Below, piece by piece: positions 11,087-22,982 of a stretch of 64,000 nucleotides of DNA (the first letter of the stretch is position 1; each line of letters begins with the position of its first letter). The notes beneath the pieces are model-generated. The model ran no database searches. It was given only the letters and a program-made list of their open reading frames with translations, and was not told where the DNA came from. Source of the DNA: Emmonsiellopsis sp. PD_33 (taxonomy: Eukaryota; Ascomycota; Eurotiomycetes; Onygenales; Ajellomycetaceae); NCBI GenBank assembly GCA_032988165.1, contig JANTQF010000197.1, positions 1-64,000 of the forward strand, given 5' to 3'. A program made the translations under genes and the position numbers.

Positions 11087-11676
11087 CGGCGAGCAGCTGG
11101 CGCGCGTCGACTTATTTACCGCCACTAGCTACTGAATTTTTCATTTTTGCGCTGAAGCGAGGCCCTTGGAGCCCCGCTTTGTATAGGGCCCAACAGCAAC
11201 AACTATGGATACGTGGATAATTCAACCAGCTCTGCTGGGGAGCTAATTATTGTTGCTACATAAATCAACAGTCTGTATGCGTGGCCGTGTTGTTGCTGAA
11301 ATGTATATGGCCAACTTATCCCCGCCCGCGCATTAGTATCCATCCCGCTGGAACGAACTCCCAGGACTGCCGGGATCGTTTCATCTCTGTTTCCAAAGCA
11401 TCGACCTCGTCTGCCGTCTGTAGCTACCTTACCTGTTTGTCTGTTTGATAGGCGGCCTGTGTACCAGGTTACAGAGTTGTTGGGGGACAGACATCATATG
11501 AAACAGTGGCTGATGGCCCATCTACGATGGAGACGCCTTTCCGCAGAACTGGACTTCCATATCATTATTGGCTCCTTCAAGGAGGCAGAGAACACACATC
11601 CAAAGATGCGATAATCGTTTCATACACATGGGCACATAGTTATCCTCCACTAATCCGTATTTTCTCTCCTGGCCTT

Positions 11677-13474
11677 CTATTTACCCCCCTCAAAGATAAC
11701 CTTCTGCACCTTCATCTTATCAAACAACTCATATCCCTCCTCCGCCTGGGTCAAGGGCATGATCTTATCTGCCATGAATCTGCGAACAGCCTGTCAGTTT
11801 GCTTTCACACCATAAGTATAAAAGGAGAGGGAAGGGGGGGTAATCATACCCAAGCAGGTGCTGCTTCTTCTTCAGCATGTCAAGGGCTTCTGGGAAAATA
11901 GACCGCACAGGGCATCGTCCCATCTGGATCCTCAGATTCTTTCCATATGCTTGGTTGCCGGTCCATGGTATCTATTCTCGCGTTAGCAATCTTCATCAGC
12001 ACATGATCGACGGCTCTCTCACCTCTCCATTATGAACGCCCACACTACTAATAGTGCCCCAAGGCCTAAGCAACTCGAATCCCATCTTCAGCGCAGGACT
12101 CAACCCAACCACTTCAATAACAACATCAGCGCCTCTTCCCTCAGTCAGCTCCTTGACCCGCTTATCCAATCCCTCCCGGTCAGTCTGGAAGTTCCACGGC
12201 TCGGCACCCAACGACTTGGCCAGCTCGAGACGCGAGGGAACAGAGTCGACCGCTAAGAGGTTCTTAGGTTTGTACTCCTCAGCGTTGATGAGAGCACACA
12301 GCCCGACGGGGCCGCATCCGATCACTACGACGGTGAGTTCTGCGAGCTGCTCTTTGGTAAATTGCTTGAGGCCGTTGCTGGCGGCAAAGTAGCCTGTTGG
12401 GAAGATGTCGGCCATCAGGACGAGGGCTGTGCCGTCAATTCCTTCGGGGGCTTTCATTACGGTGCCGTCGGCGAAGGGGACGCGGACCTAGGTTAGGATT
12501 GATGCATTAGTACTCGCCTATCCGTTCGTGCATACGCACGCATTGATAATGACAATGACTTACATAGTCTGCCTGTGCGCCGTCGAGGACAGCGCAGCCA
12601 AGCAGCTTGCAATTCTCGCAGCGAGACGAGAAGCCGGATTTGCAGTAGAAGCACTCGCCGCTGTTTGATATCATCGCACGAATTAGCATTGTACATGATA
12701 CTATGTGCCATCTCCACGTTGCTTTCTTTCTTTCTCTTTCTCTCTTTCTTTATTTCTTTTTCTTTTCTTTTCTGTTCTCTCCTTTAATCTTCCCAGTCTC
12801 CCCCCTTCCCTAAACAAAATAGAGAAAAAGAAATGGTCATACCAGCTCGCAGTAAACGGACTAACAATAGTATCCCCAACCTGCACAGTCTTCACACCAC
12901 TACCGACCTCGACAATCTCGCCGGTAAACTCGTGGCCCATAATGAAGCCGGTAGGAGAGGGTTGGTGGCCGCGGAAGACATGGAGTTCGCTGCATCAGAT
13001 TTTGATACGTTAGCAAAGTTCGTTCATGAATAGCATGCAAGATTGGCCACACTATTAATATAAGGAAACAAAAAACGAAAAGTATTCATGATAGCAAGAA
13101 ACAATTCTAAAAAAAAAAAAAAAATGAACAAAAAAGCAGCAAGACCGGGAAAAAAGGGAAAGGAAATTCCCATCTCCAGTCTTGAATATGGTCTAGCCGG
13201 CGGTGCGACCCCCCCCCTCCTTCAGCAAACAATGACAACCCACCACCCAGACAAAAAAACGTCTTCATTAGGAACACGAAGGAAAAAGAGATCCTTAAAA
13301 CCATACGCCCTCTAATAAACCACCAATACATACATACCTCCCACAAAGCGCCGTATACTTAACCTTGACAATGATATCCTGCGGGTCCTGGATCTTGGGA
13401 ACCGGCCGCTCCTCCAGGGCAATCTTGTATGGGCCCTTGAAGACGACTGCGTTCATGGTGTCTTTGGTGGCCAT
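11677..13474 (-). CDS. Zinc-dependent medium-chain alcohol dehydrogenase
   Basis: Six exons (13474-13338, 12989-12843, 12660-12564, 12487-12023, 11971-11850, 11779-11677) give 356 residues, the usual length of the family. Zn ligands are visible: Cys44 in TALCGSELH, the GHEFTGE motif, and the structural lobe CGECFYCKSGFSSRC followed by ENC. The NAD(P)-binding Rossmann motif is VVVIGCGPVGLCA. The order SELHVFRGHQP...GCAVLDGAQADYVRVPFAD resembles formaldehyde-dehydrogenase-like members of the family, so oxidation of an alcohol or aldehyde adduct is likely, but the substrate is unknown. All junctions keep frame. Introns 1 (348 bp) and 2 (182 bp) are long for this window and low-complexity: intron 1 has an A-run, intron 2 a CTTT-rich tract. 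The first ATG gives MATKDTMNAVVFKGP; Met7 is an alternative start. Confidence 0.88.
12722..12800. repeat. CTTT-rich low-complexity tract inside ADH intron 2
   Basis: A pyrimidine-rich stretch on the plus strand (repeated CTTTCTTT, TTTCTTTT) lies entirely within the 12842-12661 intron of the dehydrogenase. It explains the long Phe/Ser-rich open frame there. Confidence 0.75.
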
Positions 13475-14771
13475 TGTGATAAATAGATAGGTAGTGAGAT
13501 AGATAGGTTGGAGCTTCCTGTGAACGTATGGGTCTAGATGTAAGGGAGGGCGGGAGGGGGGGGAAGAGAGGGGTGAATCAAGTGGTTAAGTCAACGTCAA
13601 AAAAGAGAGTACAAGCCAAAACCCGGGATCTTGCCGTAGTATATATATATAACCCGAAAATTGTCCCAGGATTGCGGAGATGGGGACGGACCAGGTGGGC
13701 TTTCTTCCTTCGCCTCGGCTGGAAAAAGGAGGGAGAGGTCCGGTCCCCTCTGAACTTTGCTGCGTCGGCAACTAGTTGTAGGTACTACGTAGCTTTTTAA
13801 CTATGGGATCCATCCATCGATGGGTCAGGCTGGCTTTTCAAAATCAGTTATCCCAATTTACCCTGGATTCGGCATTCAACGCATTCAAGCATGCAAATGC
13901 GGATGTGGAGGGTTCGGTGGTTTGGTTAACTAGTTAAACCTGGACCGGAGCCGAATGCGGCTTTGCGGCTAACTGCTGCTGAAGTGCCGTCCGTGTGCCG
14001 TGAGTGAGCAAGGGATTCATGAACGGGTTAATGAAACTATAGTACGTAACTACAACAGCTTACCTACTCTTACCTTTCTAATTGCTCGCCTACACGGGAA
14101 GAAAGCCTACCGAGGAATGGTATAGTTATCTAGTATTGTCTCTGTATATTACATTGTCATCTTATCCATGACTGGCTCTCTCTCTCGCCAACCAACCCAT
14201 CTATCTGGTTTAACTACCCCATTGATTCCTTTCCTCCCCCTCTTTCTAACCAACTGTACCTGCTATCTTCCTCCGATCTTTAACAAAGGCACCCAGACCA
14301 TATAGCCGAAGCTCCCTCCCTCAAGCCAAGTCAAGACAGCCGCGAACCTTGGAACTTTTTAACTAAGTGCGGGGGAGGGGTAAATCCACTAGTGGCCCGA
14401 TCAGCACTTGTCAAACACTAGGAAATAGGGAGCTTGGATATACCAGGAGAAGAGGGGGGTAAAGGGATGTTAGAGGGGGAAGTGAGTAGGGGGCGGAAAG
14501 TAAAGGGCAAGCAAATTATACAAGAGTGGCATTGAAAATAACTTGAACACATTAACATTACAGGTTCAAGTTGTTGAAGAAGAAATACTAAAAAGAGCCG
14601 AATCCAAACACTCCAGGAAGAAAGAAACACCAGAAATAATCAATCAGACAAGATACCCCTTATGCCATACATACTAATAGCCAAGAGTTTAGGATACGCA
14701 AATCCCCCCCTCCCCCACCCCCCCCTCAGCCAACAGTCATCATTGTCATCCATCCATCCACAGTCTCCAGC
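13475..14771. other. ADH promoter region, no further gene recognised
   Basis: It contains the upstream region of the dehydrogenase and the 3' side of the next minus-strand gene. A short TA repeat lies at 13640-13650 (GTATATATATATAA). No coding signal seen. Confidence 0.45.
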
Positions 14772-15299
14772 TCACCCACCGTCACCGCCCTGCTCCTCCT
14801 CCTGCTCCTCCTTCCTCGCCTTCGCCAACCACCCCCTCCTCCTCCCCCCTCTAACCCAGACGAGAACACGTTCTCCCTCAGTCCACTGCTCTATCCGATG
14901 TAACTGACCCCTATCAACCTCACAAAACCGCACCCTGTCCTCCTCCCGTGGCTCCCGCGGCTCCTCGCGCTGAAACCATGTCGCCCTCGTCGTCCATCCC
15001 ACCCCTGAAGTTGATGGGAGATCACCGACAATCTCCTGAACTTCCCGCGGAGATGGAAACAGGCCTGAGCTGGATAGGATAACGGGGTGGAGACGCTTGG
15101 GGTAAGTACCGTTGCGGTATGCTTCACCGGCGGCTTCCCATACCCCTGGGGCCCATGGTGAGCCGTTTGGTCTAGCTTTGGACTTTTGAGCTTTCTTCGC
15201 TTCGATGGTTGCCCGTTGGGCCTCTTCAGCTTCCCTTTCGATCTGGGCCTTGGATAACTGGCTGTGCTTCAGGTTGTGCTGGTCCGGGCTGGTGGGCAT
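14772..15299 (-). CDS. Small conserved-looking protein of unknown function
   Basis: A single exon from a clear ATG encodes 175 residues. I do not recognise the family. Visible features are an N-terminal Ala/Glu/Lys helix (KAQIEREAEEAQRATIEAKK), which is probably coiled coil, followed by RPNGSPWAPGVWEAAGEAYRNG, a Pro/Ser segment, a GWTTRATWFQREEPREP block, then a strand-rich GERVLVWVRGG and a basic-acidic Glu/Lys tail. Codon use is that of a real gene in the first 120 residues. The last 25 residues are low-complexity (EEQEEEQGG), caused by the C/T-rich complementary strand. There are no transmembrane segments or signal peptide. It could be a small fungal nuclear or cytosolic protein. Confidence 0.6.
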   Translation of the reverse strand: MPTSPDQHNLKHSQLSKAQIEREAEEAQRATIEAKKAQKSKARPNGSPWAPGVWEAAGEAYRNGTYPKRLHPVILSSSGLFPSPREVQEIVGDLPSTSGVGWTTRATWFQREEPREPREEDRVRFCEVDRGQLHRIEQWTEGERVLVWVRGGRRRGWLAKARKEEQEEEQGGDGG

Positions 15300-16369
15300 G
15301 GTTTTCTCTCGGTTTCAGAGGATGTAGTTAGGTTTGGTTGGAGAATGTGAGTCGCCGGAGCGGGCCGTGAGCGACGCAAATGGATATGATATGGGACTAG
15401 GATAAAGATTCTGATGCAGAGCTACGGTTCGTAGCAAGATAATTAAATGCGACCTTTTCCTGAATGTGTTTTTGGTATCTTGAGGCTTGGGTAGAGCTCA
15501 GTTGACAAAGTGAATCTCAATAGCAGCTGGGGGTGAAGAGCTGGAGGGATTGGGTGAAGCTTTTATTGACAGTTTGTTGAGTCAGACAGACCCAAAACCC
15601 AATAAATCCCACACGCCTTGTTATTTGAATATGTAGTAAGTTTCTTCCCTTGCTTGGAGGGATCAATGAATGCTATATTTTTGGTTCCTTTAAGAGAAAA
15701 AAAAAACTGATATGATATTTAGACCGTCTGACGATTTAGTTCTGCGTCGTCTGGGTACATGTGGTAGTTATCAAAAGGAGAGAAGACAGTAGTCACTCAA
15801 CACGCCCACCGGACATTTAAGAATAAAAAAAAGCCCTAAAAAGTATGACACCACGAACTTATCTGCGCCGCGTGCTAAAGCTTGGATTAACGAAGCGAGT
15901 AAGGAGAGCTGTGTGTAGTGACAAAACGGCGCTTGTCGTGTTCTGGGGAGCGAAGGACAATGGTGACCTCAAGCAACTACTTATCAGCCACCCTCCAGCT
16001 CCATCCAATCCAGTCTTGCTCCCTACCCTTCTCAGCCCAGTTTCCCGAAAAATTCCAGAAGTCTGCCGATTGACGCCCATTTCTCCTGGGAAAAAAAGTT
16101 TAATGAAAAACAAAGTAAGGTAATGGCAAAACAAATCGCAAGTCCGAATGAATGATACCCCTTTCGCCAAACTTATGATGCTGTCATTCGAGAATTCGGT
16201 TTTGAACCAGGTTCTCCGCCTGGTTTTCAAGAGCATCTAGCCTCCTCGACCCGTAAACCGTCCGCCATGCAGGATGAACGTCGAGGCCAGGGATCCTCGA
16301 AGGAGAGGAAAATGTAAAATGTAAAAAATGTAAAAATGTAAGCGGGCTCCGCCGCTCTCGTAACGTGGT
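15300..16369. other. Spacer, no gene recognised
   Basis: It is the upstream region of the 175-residue protein and the 3' region of the Yippee gene. Open frames at 15845-16236 exist on both strands at the same place and show no motif. A small A-rich repeat (AAAATGTAA-like, 16310-16340) lies just downstream of the Yippee stop. Confidence 0.45.
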
Positions 16370-16779
16370 CTAGTATACCATGCACAGCAGCTCGGCCTCT
16401 AGGATGAATTTACCCTCTTTGTATTTCTCGTTCGCCTCGTAAGCTTTGTCGTACTTCCATCCGACCGTCTCTTTGCACTGCCGGCAGATGATGTCCCGAA
16501 CGACATGGCGACCGGTCGTCATGCTCCGTTCCACGGCCTCGGCTTGGTTTATGTTGACGACGCTGTTGAAGAGGTACGCTTTGCCATGCTGGCCACGGAA
16601 ATTCTGTATGGGGAAGGCCAAGCGGTTAGTTATTGGACGGTCATAGACGAAATGGAAGGAGGAGCAAATGATGAACTAACCCGACTTATGATGTCGTGGT
16701 AATCAGCCAAGTGGGTTTTGCAGCGCTTGCAGCCAAAGATCTTGTTGGAGGTAATGTAAATATTGTATGCGAGACCCAT
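16370..16779 (-). CDS. Yippee-family zinc-binding protein (Moh1-like)
   Basis: Exons 16779-16681 and 16603-16370 (intron 16680-16604, GTTAGT...CAG, 77 bp) encode 110 residues, the full size of Yippee proteins. The zinc ligands are Cys17/Cys20 (FGCKRCKTHL) and Cys73/Cys76 (IICRQC). The conserved FRGQHGKAYLFNSVVN, GRHVVRDI and VGWKYDKAYE blocks are all present, as is the terminal KFILE. The fold is related to the cereblon/MSS4 beta-tent. In yeast the homologue Moh1 is a stationary-phase-linked protein, and the molecular role is poorly defined. A CTGCAG just upstream of the ATG could be the acceptor of a 5' UTR intron. Identification is secure; function is not. Confidence 0.92.
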
Positions 16780-18639
16780 TGCGAAGGGCTGCTGCCACGG
16801 TCTGCCTGCAGAAAACCAGCGGTATGCTCCACGTCAGTTGGGCACAGGCAAGTGGTCTGGTTTCTCGATAAGTGTTTAGTTTGTTCGGAGAGATTAGCCT
16901 GGAGGTAAGTTGAGGAGCTCTAGCAGGGAGCAATAATTTAGGAGTAAAATAATTTGCTTCGGTCAGGATAGATGGATTAAATTGGTAAACAAAGCCGGGC
17001 ACACTGCAGAGCAGGGAAATCGTGGTACTGCAGGAATGGCACAAGAGAAAAAGGGAAGATTGGGCCCTGGTAGCAAGTTCTGCGTTACGCTGTTTGCTAT
17101 GGCCACCGTTCTCAGCGTCTTCCTGGTTGGAAGAGCTCCCGGCTGCTATCGTGCAATGGTGTGGAGAGAGGGGCTGGCTGGTTTGCCGTTGGGGATATTT
17201 GTTTTCTTGATGGCGGGACGTTGTTTGGCCGCTCGGGCGAGTTATGAGCAGTTACTTTCGAGCAAGATATCAAAGGTTGAGGCCACGGCTCGTTCTGGCG
17301 GAGGAATGGAGGCGGGACGGGCGTTGCCAACGGATGACGTCTTGGAGCCTTGCCGAGCGACCGACGGACAGATAAGTGAGCAGGCAGGCCGGCAGAGGAG
17401 ACGAAGAGGCAGGTCAGCAGACGGCAGAGACTACGGGCGACAGACGCAAGCAGACACGACGGCGGGATTGGGAGATGCCAGCCACAGGGTGCGGAGGAGG
17501 AGAGACAAGGCAGCGGTGGTGGAGGGCGAGCGGTGTCTGGCAGTCCCGGCGGTTACATCCATGGATATGCCCGGGTTGGTCACGTCGGCCAGCCACAGAA
17601 TAGATAGATGGTGACACGCTCAGCGGGCTACAGCAGCTATGGGGCAGTCTTAATAATCGGGTCACTGGACAGACCTGGAACTAGAAGTAATAAAGAGAGG
17701 ACGGGGGGATAGCGTGCGGAGTTGGCGAGGAAGAGAATGGTGACGTGCCTTTTATTTAGCTAGAGCCAGCCCTTATCGATAACTAAATCGCTAGTTAACT
17801 ACGCCATACTTGTCCCTGTCCCCCTTTAACCATCTCCTCTTATCCCTTTCTCAGTCAGACAATCCACATCACCGCAGACAAGCAATATTGTGAACCCAGG
17901 TAACCTACATATGGGACTACGGCCCGTTGACCCCTGGCGACGAGTAATTACTATGCTGGCATCACACCTGTTTGAAATAAGTATTCATATGCTGTAGTTA
18001 ACTGCTCAGAGGTCATACGGGAGATATCGGGATACACTTTTCTGCGTCTCTCATGTAGCTAGCGGGCGCCTGCTGTAACTTAATGGTCGTATTTAATGGA
18101 AACACCGAAGCACAGGAAGAAATGGAGTTTAACAGGCTGCATTTGCATCTGCATCATACAGAGAAGTACCTGTCTTGTAAGCTGTCGTTTGCTGCTCGGT
18201 GCTGGCATCCTCATATCAGCCTACATACATAGCTTGAGTAGTTACGATGTCCGAAACAACCTGATATAGATGACGTTTTGATAAGTCTGGTGGCATTCTG
18301 GATGTTTGGTGGAACAATCTTAATTTGATTTTCATCCCTCTCCCTGGGCTCGGTCTTTGCAGGGATGATCCGCGTTCCAGAAAAAGGTGTTGACTGCCAT
18401 ATTATCTAGGAAGTAGTCTGGGAGAAACCTGAGGATCAACACATACTATTCAGTAATGTGTATAGTGTCATATTCGTCAATATATTTGTCTAGTTATCCA
18501 GTCATTGTTGCTGTTGGTATACAGGAGAGGGCGATTGTTCTCTTCGCAAGATGTTTGTTTGGGGACAATCTAACAGGCAAGCATGGGCAATATCAAACCA
18601 AGCAGTGCACACGCCATAGCCAGGAGTAGCCGTCCATCT
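16780..18639. other. Long spacer, no gene recognised
   Basis: A 210-codon open frame at 16982-17614 (plus) starts at TTG, is Arg/Gly/Ala-rich and has open frames opposite it, so I do not call it. The rest is unremarkable. It separates the Yippee promoter from the 3' end of the next minus gene. Confidence 0.45.
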
Positions 18640-20190
18640 TCACCTCTGCGCCAAACTTGCCGCATTCTCTTGCCAAAAATGCATACAATCCGCATGCCCC
18701 CAGAGGTCAACCCACCAAAACTCAAATATTTCATCATAAACATCATCGTCAATCTTCACCACCCTCTCATCCCGCTTCAGCCCACACAGTCCACAAGCAT
18801 GCTGCGATCTCTCATACCCCTCCTCCGCAGTCGCCGTCCTCACTTGGATATTCCCATTAGCCGGGAATGTAGGGATGGGCTTCCCGCCCGCCGATACAAT
18901 GGCGGCGTTTAAAAAGTTGGCGCGTTTCCGCCACGCCTCGAGCACTTCGACGACTTCTTTTTCTTCCTTGACGTTCTCGCTCTTGTTCAGGCTGCTTAGC
19001 TTCATCCCGCCCGCCCGGCCTGAGCGGGCGGGGCCGATCCTCATGCCTTGGCTTAGTACCGCGTCTCGTTTCCAGCGGAGGGTACGTCCTGCGATTATCC
19101 GGATCATGGCCTTTAGGACGGATGTAAGGGAGGAAATTAGATGCGGGTCTTGGGTCTCTGTCTGCTTGCTCTCCTTGACTCTTTGGTGATATTGTTCGAG
19201 TAAAGGGGGGAATAAGGGGAGGAGAATTGAGGGCGGTGGGATATTGAGACGGTGAACTTGATATGAACTGGCCTTTGCGAGGGTGATAGATTCGGAGGCT
19301 GGAGGCTTCCTCGTAGCTTGAGGTTTTGGCTTCGGACGTGTCAGGTCGACCGGGACACTTTTTGGCTTGGATTGCTTCGGTGGGATGGGTTTGGAGGGGG
19401 GTTCCGGTTCAAAAGCGTCTGTAAAATCTCCCCACTCTTCATCTGAAAGTTCCCGTTCAGGCTCAGGAGGAGCCGTATTCTTGGGATCGTTTTCCTCGAG
19501 AATTTCCCAATCCTCGCCCCAGGACTCTGCATCCTCGTCGTCATCCTTGGGGGCTAAATCGATGGTCTTTTTGGGCTGAGCATCATCAATAATAGAGAGT
19601 AGATCCACAAACGCGTGTTGTTTGGTGCCTGGCTTAGCATCGTTCGTAGTAGCGGACGGGATATTCGAGGTTGGCTGACTACTACCATCCCAATCCAATA
19701 GATCAATCAAAGAGGGTTGCTCGGATTTAGCTGTAGCTGTTGCAACGAGGTCTGTCGGGGCTTTGAGGGTTGGGTTGCTGTCACCAGACGAATCTAAGAA
19801 ACCAACAAGGCCATTATCAGCCAAAGACGGCTCGGCTGCTTCGAATTCTCCCCAGTCATCATTGTCATCGTCTCTGACATTTTCCGTGGATGCGTCGAAC
19901 AGTACATTCGAACCCGCTTCATCCACCCGCCATAAATCATTGCTTAACTCCGGGGTTTGCTTTGTATTCGACTTAAGGGGTCCAGGTCGAGAACCCCGCT
20001 GGCTATCATTTTTGCTGGCGAGACGTGCTTCTCGGGAGCTGGACAGAAAGGAGCCCCAAGCGCCCCCGCGGTCACCCGTGTCGAGAGGAGCACCAGCTGT
20101 GCGATTTCCAGATCGCGAGTGTGTGGATGTCTTTGCCGGCTGCGGAGTAATCTCCAGCTCGTCCAAGTCATCTAGGAGATTCACAGGCAT
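18640..20190 (-). CDS. Adaptor-like protein with WG-acidic motifs and C-terminal Cys/His cluster
   Basis: A single exon of 516 residues. Most is disordered and acidic. It carries repeated Trp-Gly-acidic-aromatic motifs: DDWGEFEAAE (about 111-120), ESWGEDWEIL (222-231) and EEWGDFTDAF (251-260), plus GAWGSF near 44 and two DLLD-type stretches (LIDLLDW about 161, FVDLLSII about 194). Such short motifs occur in clathrin-adaptor accessory proteins (aftiphilin type), where they bind gamma-adaptin ears or clathrin. After about residue 310 there is a helical region, and near residue 468 CGLCGLKRDERVV...WVDLWGHADCMHFW, which looks like a zinc-binding pair. I infer a trans-Golgi or endosomal coat accessory factor. 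The divergent partner is a Rab GAP, which fits membrane traffic but proves nothing. Confidence 0.68.
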   Translation of the reverse strand: MPVNLLDDLDELEITPQPAKTSTHSRSGNRTAGAPLDTGDRGGAWGSFLSSSREARLASKNDSQRGSRPGPLKSNTKQTPELSNDLWRVDEAGSNVLFDASTENVRDDDNDDWGEFEAAEPSLADNGLVGFLDSSGDSNPTLKAPTDLVATATAKSEQPSLIDLLDWDGSSQPTSNIPSATTNDAKPGTKQHAFVDLLSIIDDAQPKKTIDLAPKDDDEDAESWGEDWEILEENDPKNTAPPEPERELSDEEWGDFTDAFEPEPPSKPIPPKQSKPKSVPVDLTRPKPKPQATRKPPASESITLAKASSYQVHRLNIPPPSILLPLFPPLLEQYHQRVKESKQTETQDPHLISSLTSVLKAMIRIIAGRTLRWKRDAVLSQGMRIGPARSGRAGGMKLSSLNKSENVKEEKEVVEVLEAWRKRANFLNAAIVSAGGKPIPTFPANGNIQVRTATAEEGYERSQHACGLCGLKRDERVVKIDDDVYDEIFEFWWVDLWGHADCMHFWQENAASLAQR

Positions 20191-20566
20191 GATATGCTGT
20201 TTGCAGGCGATATCGAGGTGGTTGGAGAATGGGGTCCATCACCAAGGCGGGTGGCAGCTCAATTAATACCGCTCCCGTCGGTAGCTGAATGAGCAGGACC
20301 TAGCCCTTTATTAGAGAATCTGTCTGAGCAATTCGTTTCATAAAGAAGCTGTAGTTATGCCCCTTTGCCGCATTATGCCCTGTTTTGTTTGAGGGTGGGA
20401 TGAAGAAAGAATGCAAGAAATGATGCCAAGAGCCGCGGCTCCAAGCTGGCTGGCGGCGAAAGTCACGCGTCCTATCTCCGACCTCAAGAGATGTCCAACA
20501 GCCCTGCAGCACCCTTTAAACACGCATTTCAAGCATAACAACAGTACCGGATGACTCTATGATGCC
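20191..20566. promoter_or_regulatory. Shared divergent promoter of the adaptor-like gene and the TBC gene
   Basis: A 376-bp spacer lies between two outward-facing start codons. No certain TATA box or known operator was recognised. Confidence 0.5.
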
Positions 20567-22982
20567 ATGAAAACTGTCGAGGAGGCTCGGTAAGCTCCCC
20601 AATGCTGTATGTGCAGAATATCCCAGCTAAGGAAGCACAGCAAGCGCTGGCAACACCTGTTTGCCCGCAGTTCCTCCTTGGCCGAGCTCAAGCGGGCATT
20701 GAGAGATCATGGCGGTGGCAATCCATGCGAAGGCGGGTTAAGATCGGTGTGCTGGAAAGTGAGCAGTATTCCCTCCCGGCCATTTCTTCGCAGAACCGCG
20801 ATCAACGGCTGAACAATGACCAGGCGTTTCTACTCCATCGCAACCTCGATACCCCGTCATGGCCCGCCCAGATATCCGATTCGAGAGCTGCATACGTATC
20901 CCTCCGTGAACATTTTCTCAAATACATACACCATCCAGACGACCTACCGTCCACAGCCGATCCTTTAGCCGAAGATGACGAAGTATGCCCAATTTCCCTT
21001 CTCAAGTCTCCCCAACCCCTCACTATGGTATCTGACCTGCCTATACAAAGTCTCCTTGGCAAACGCTCCGACGAGACGAATCTATACGGGCGGAAATATA
21101 TCAGGATGTGGAAAGGTGCATGCAAGAGAACTATTTCTTTCGAGAGCCGACAACGAAGACACGCATGCTGGATATATTGTTCATATATGCGAAATTGAAT
21201 GCGGATCTGGGCTATCGGCAGGGGATGCACGAGCTGCTAGCACCAGTACTATGGGTTATAGAGCATGATGCCGTTGACAAAAAATCCATGACTACGGTAG
21301 ATGACGCGCAGGATCGGGTCGAGGAATTGATGATGCAGACTCTAGATTCGGACTATATCGAGCATGATGCGTTCACCATATTCTGCTCCATAATGCAGAC
21401 AGCAAGATTGTTCTACGAACACGAAGCTAAGAAGTTGCCTGGAGGTCAAATTGATGTTTCGCCAATCGTTGCCCGTAGCCAGCATATACATCAGGTTGCG
21501 CTCAGGGGAGTGGATCCCGAATTGGCGGACCATCTCCAGATCACGGATATCCTTCCGCAGATATTTCTAACGTGAGTATTGGACAATTTAGTATTTGTTG
21601 GATATGGCTAACATTGGAATAGTCGATGGATACGACTGCTATTTGGACGGGAATTCCCGTTCCAAGAAGTGCTTTCGATATGGGATTTATTAGTCGCCGA
21701 GAATTTACGGCTAGAACTCATCGACGCGGTGTGCGTAGCGATGTTATTACGAATTAGATGGCAACGTAAGTAGATATCTACCCCTGGTTCCTACTTGGCT
21801 GACAGTTTTAAAGTGCTGGATGCGGATTATTCGCAGGCCTTGACACTGCTACTCCGATACCCAGCACCGACTCCATATAAGCCCGAGGCATTCGTCGAGG
21901 ATGGCCTGTTCCTTGAACAACATCCAAACTGCGAAGGAGGGTCCTTACTGATATCAAAATATTCAGACAAAGCGCCTGATCCAAATAAACAACTCAAAGT
22001 ACCTAGTCAACACGCAGTCCCACGGTTCCCGCCTCGCAGGAAGAAACACGTCAGTAGAGACCTCAGCGCCCCACCAAGCGATGCTGGATCTCCTGCTCTT
22101 TCTCCCTCAAAGATCAACCAAAGACGTTTAGACTCCTTGTTCCAGGATGTGACAGAAGGACTACATCGTCGCACAGAGGGATGGGGCGTGACCAAGGTCG
22201 TTAGAGGTGCCATGGTCGAGGCCAGACGCAACCTCCAAAATATACAGTCCAGCGCAAGCACTCCTGCACTCCGCCGACCTGAAAGCGCTGGCAATGAATC
22301 GCCTAGCCCGCCGCATATCAATTTCTCCACAGTACGTGAACTGAGTGCTAGAATTTCTGCTCTTGAGAACCGGAACCAGGCTCTAGCTGGCATGCTTGGG
22401 GATGCTTTAAGTGAATTGCGTGCCCAACATGAAGAGCCCGGCAAGTCCAATACTCAGGCAATCGACCTTGCACTGGCGAAAGCCCAGTTCGTGCAGGTTT
22501 ACCTGGAAGATCCCACGATGCCTATACCCGAAGAAACAACAGCGGCCAAGGAACCGCTGACAACGAAACAACGCAAACCAACCGTAGAAGCCACAGTGCC
22601 GCCAGCTGCGACTGGTAAAGAAAACCAGTCGAGAGCCCCAAGCAAGCCCCCTGCTAATGACGACCAGAAATCAGAAAAGGCACCAGTGCCCAAAACCCTT
22701 CCTGAGCCAAGAGTAGCCGAGGTGGCAAACCTCGTAAAGCCAGTTCCTCTCCGGCCAGCCACCCGCGCTCCCCTGGCCGAGTCTTCATTCTCATGGATGC
22801 TGGGTGACAACAAGCAGCGGTCCAGCTTTGTGACGTCCGCCTCCGCTCCGCCAGAGCAGAATCGGAGCCCGAGCTCGCTCTTTGGAGACGGTCGGGGTGA
22901 TGGGAGGAAGAAGAACGAGTTTGAAGACGAGGACGAGGGTGTTCTTCTCGATAGATTGCGTGGGTTATCTCCGCGGCGCTAA
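20567..22982 (+). CDS. TBC-domain Rab GTPase-activating protein (TBC1D5-like)
   Basis: Six exons (20567-20589, 20641-20758, 20824-20982, 21051-21571, 21623-21765, 21814-22982) give 710 residues. The TBC domain (about 10-335) has both dual-finger motifs: IYQDVER at 116-122 (arginine finger, IxxDxxR) and YRQ at 155-157 (glutamine finger), so GAP activity is expected. Other family blocks are LKRALRDHGGG, SVCWK/AFLLHRNL across an intron, HDAFTIFCSIM, DILPQIFLTRWIRLLFGREF and the IWDLLVAENL helix. The closest family is TBC1D5, which acts on Rab7 in endosome-retromer and autophagy traffic. The rest is a disordered Ser/Pro/Lys tail with one coiled coil (about 500-540). Two acceptors (before 21051 and 21814) are AAAG rather than the usual YAG but are the only ones that keep frame. 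The tiny first exon is the least certain part. Confidence 0.85.

Larger units (their letters stand above)
10459..11676. other. KH-gene promoter region and ADH 3' region
   Basis: No gene seen. It contains the purine-rich tract and a short tandem repeat listed separately. Open frames in 10619-11125 are low-complexity products of the purine strand and are not believed. Confidence 0.5.

Noticed and set aside
16982..17614. 210-codon plus-strand open frame
   Set aside because: It starts at TTG, is rich in Arg, Gly and Ala, has open frames on the opposite strand, and shows no motif.
20590..20616. 27-bp first intron in the TBC gene (acceptor at GTGCAG)
   Set aside because: Too short for a spliceosomal intron. 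The acceptor at 20640 is in the same frame, gives 51 bp and has a branch-like GCTAAG upstream.
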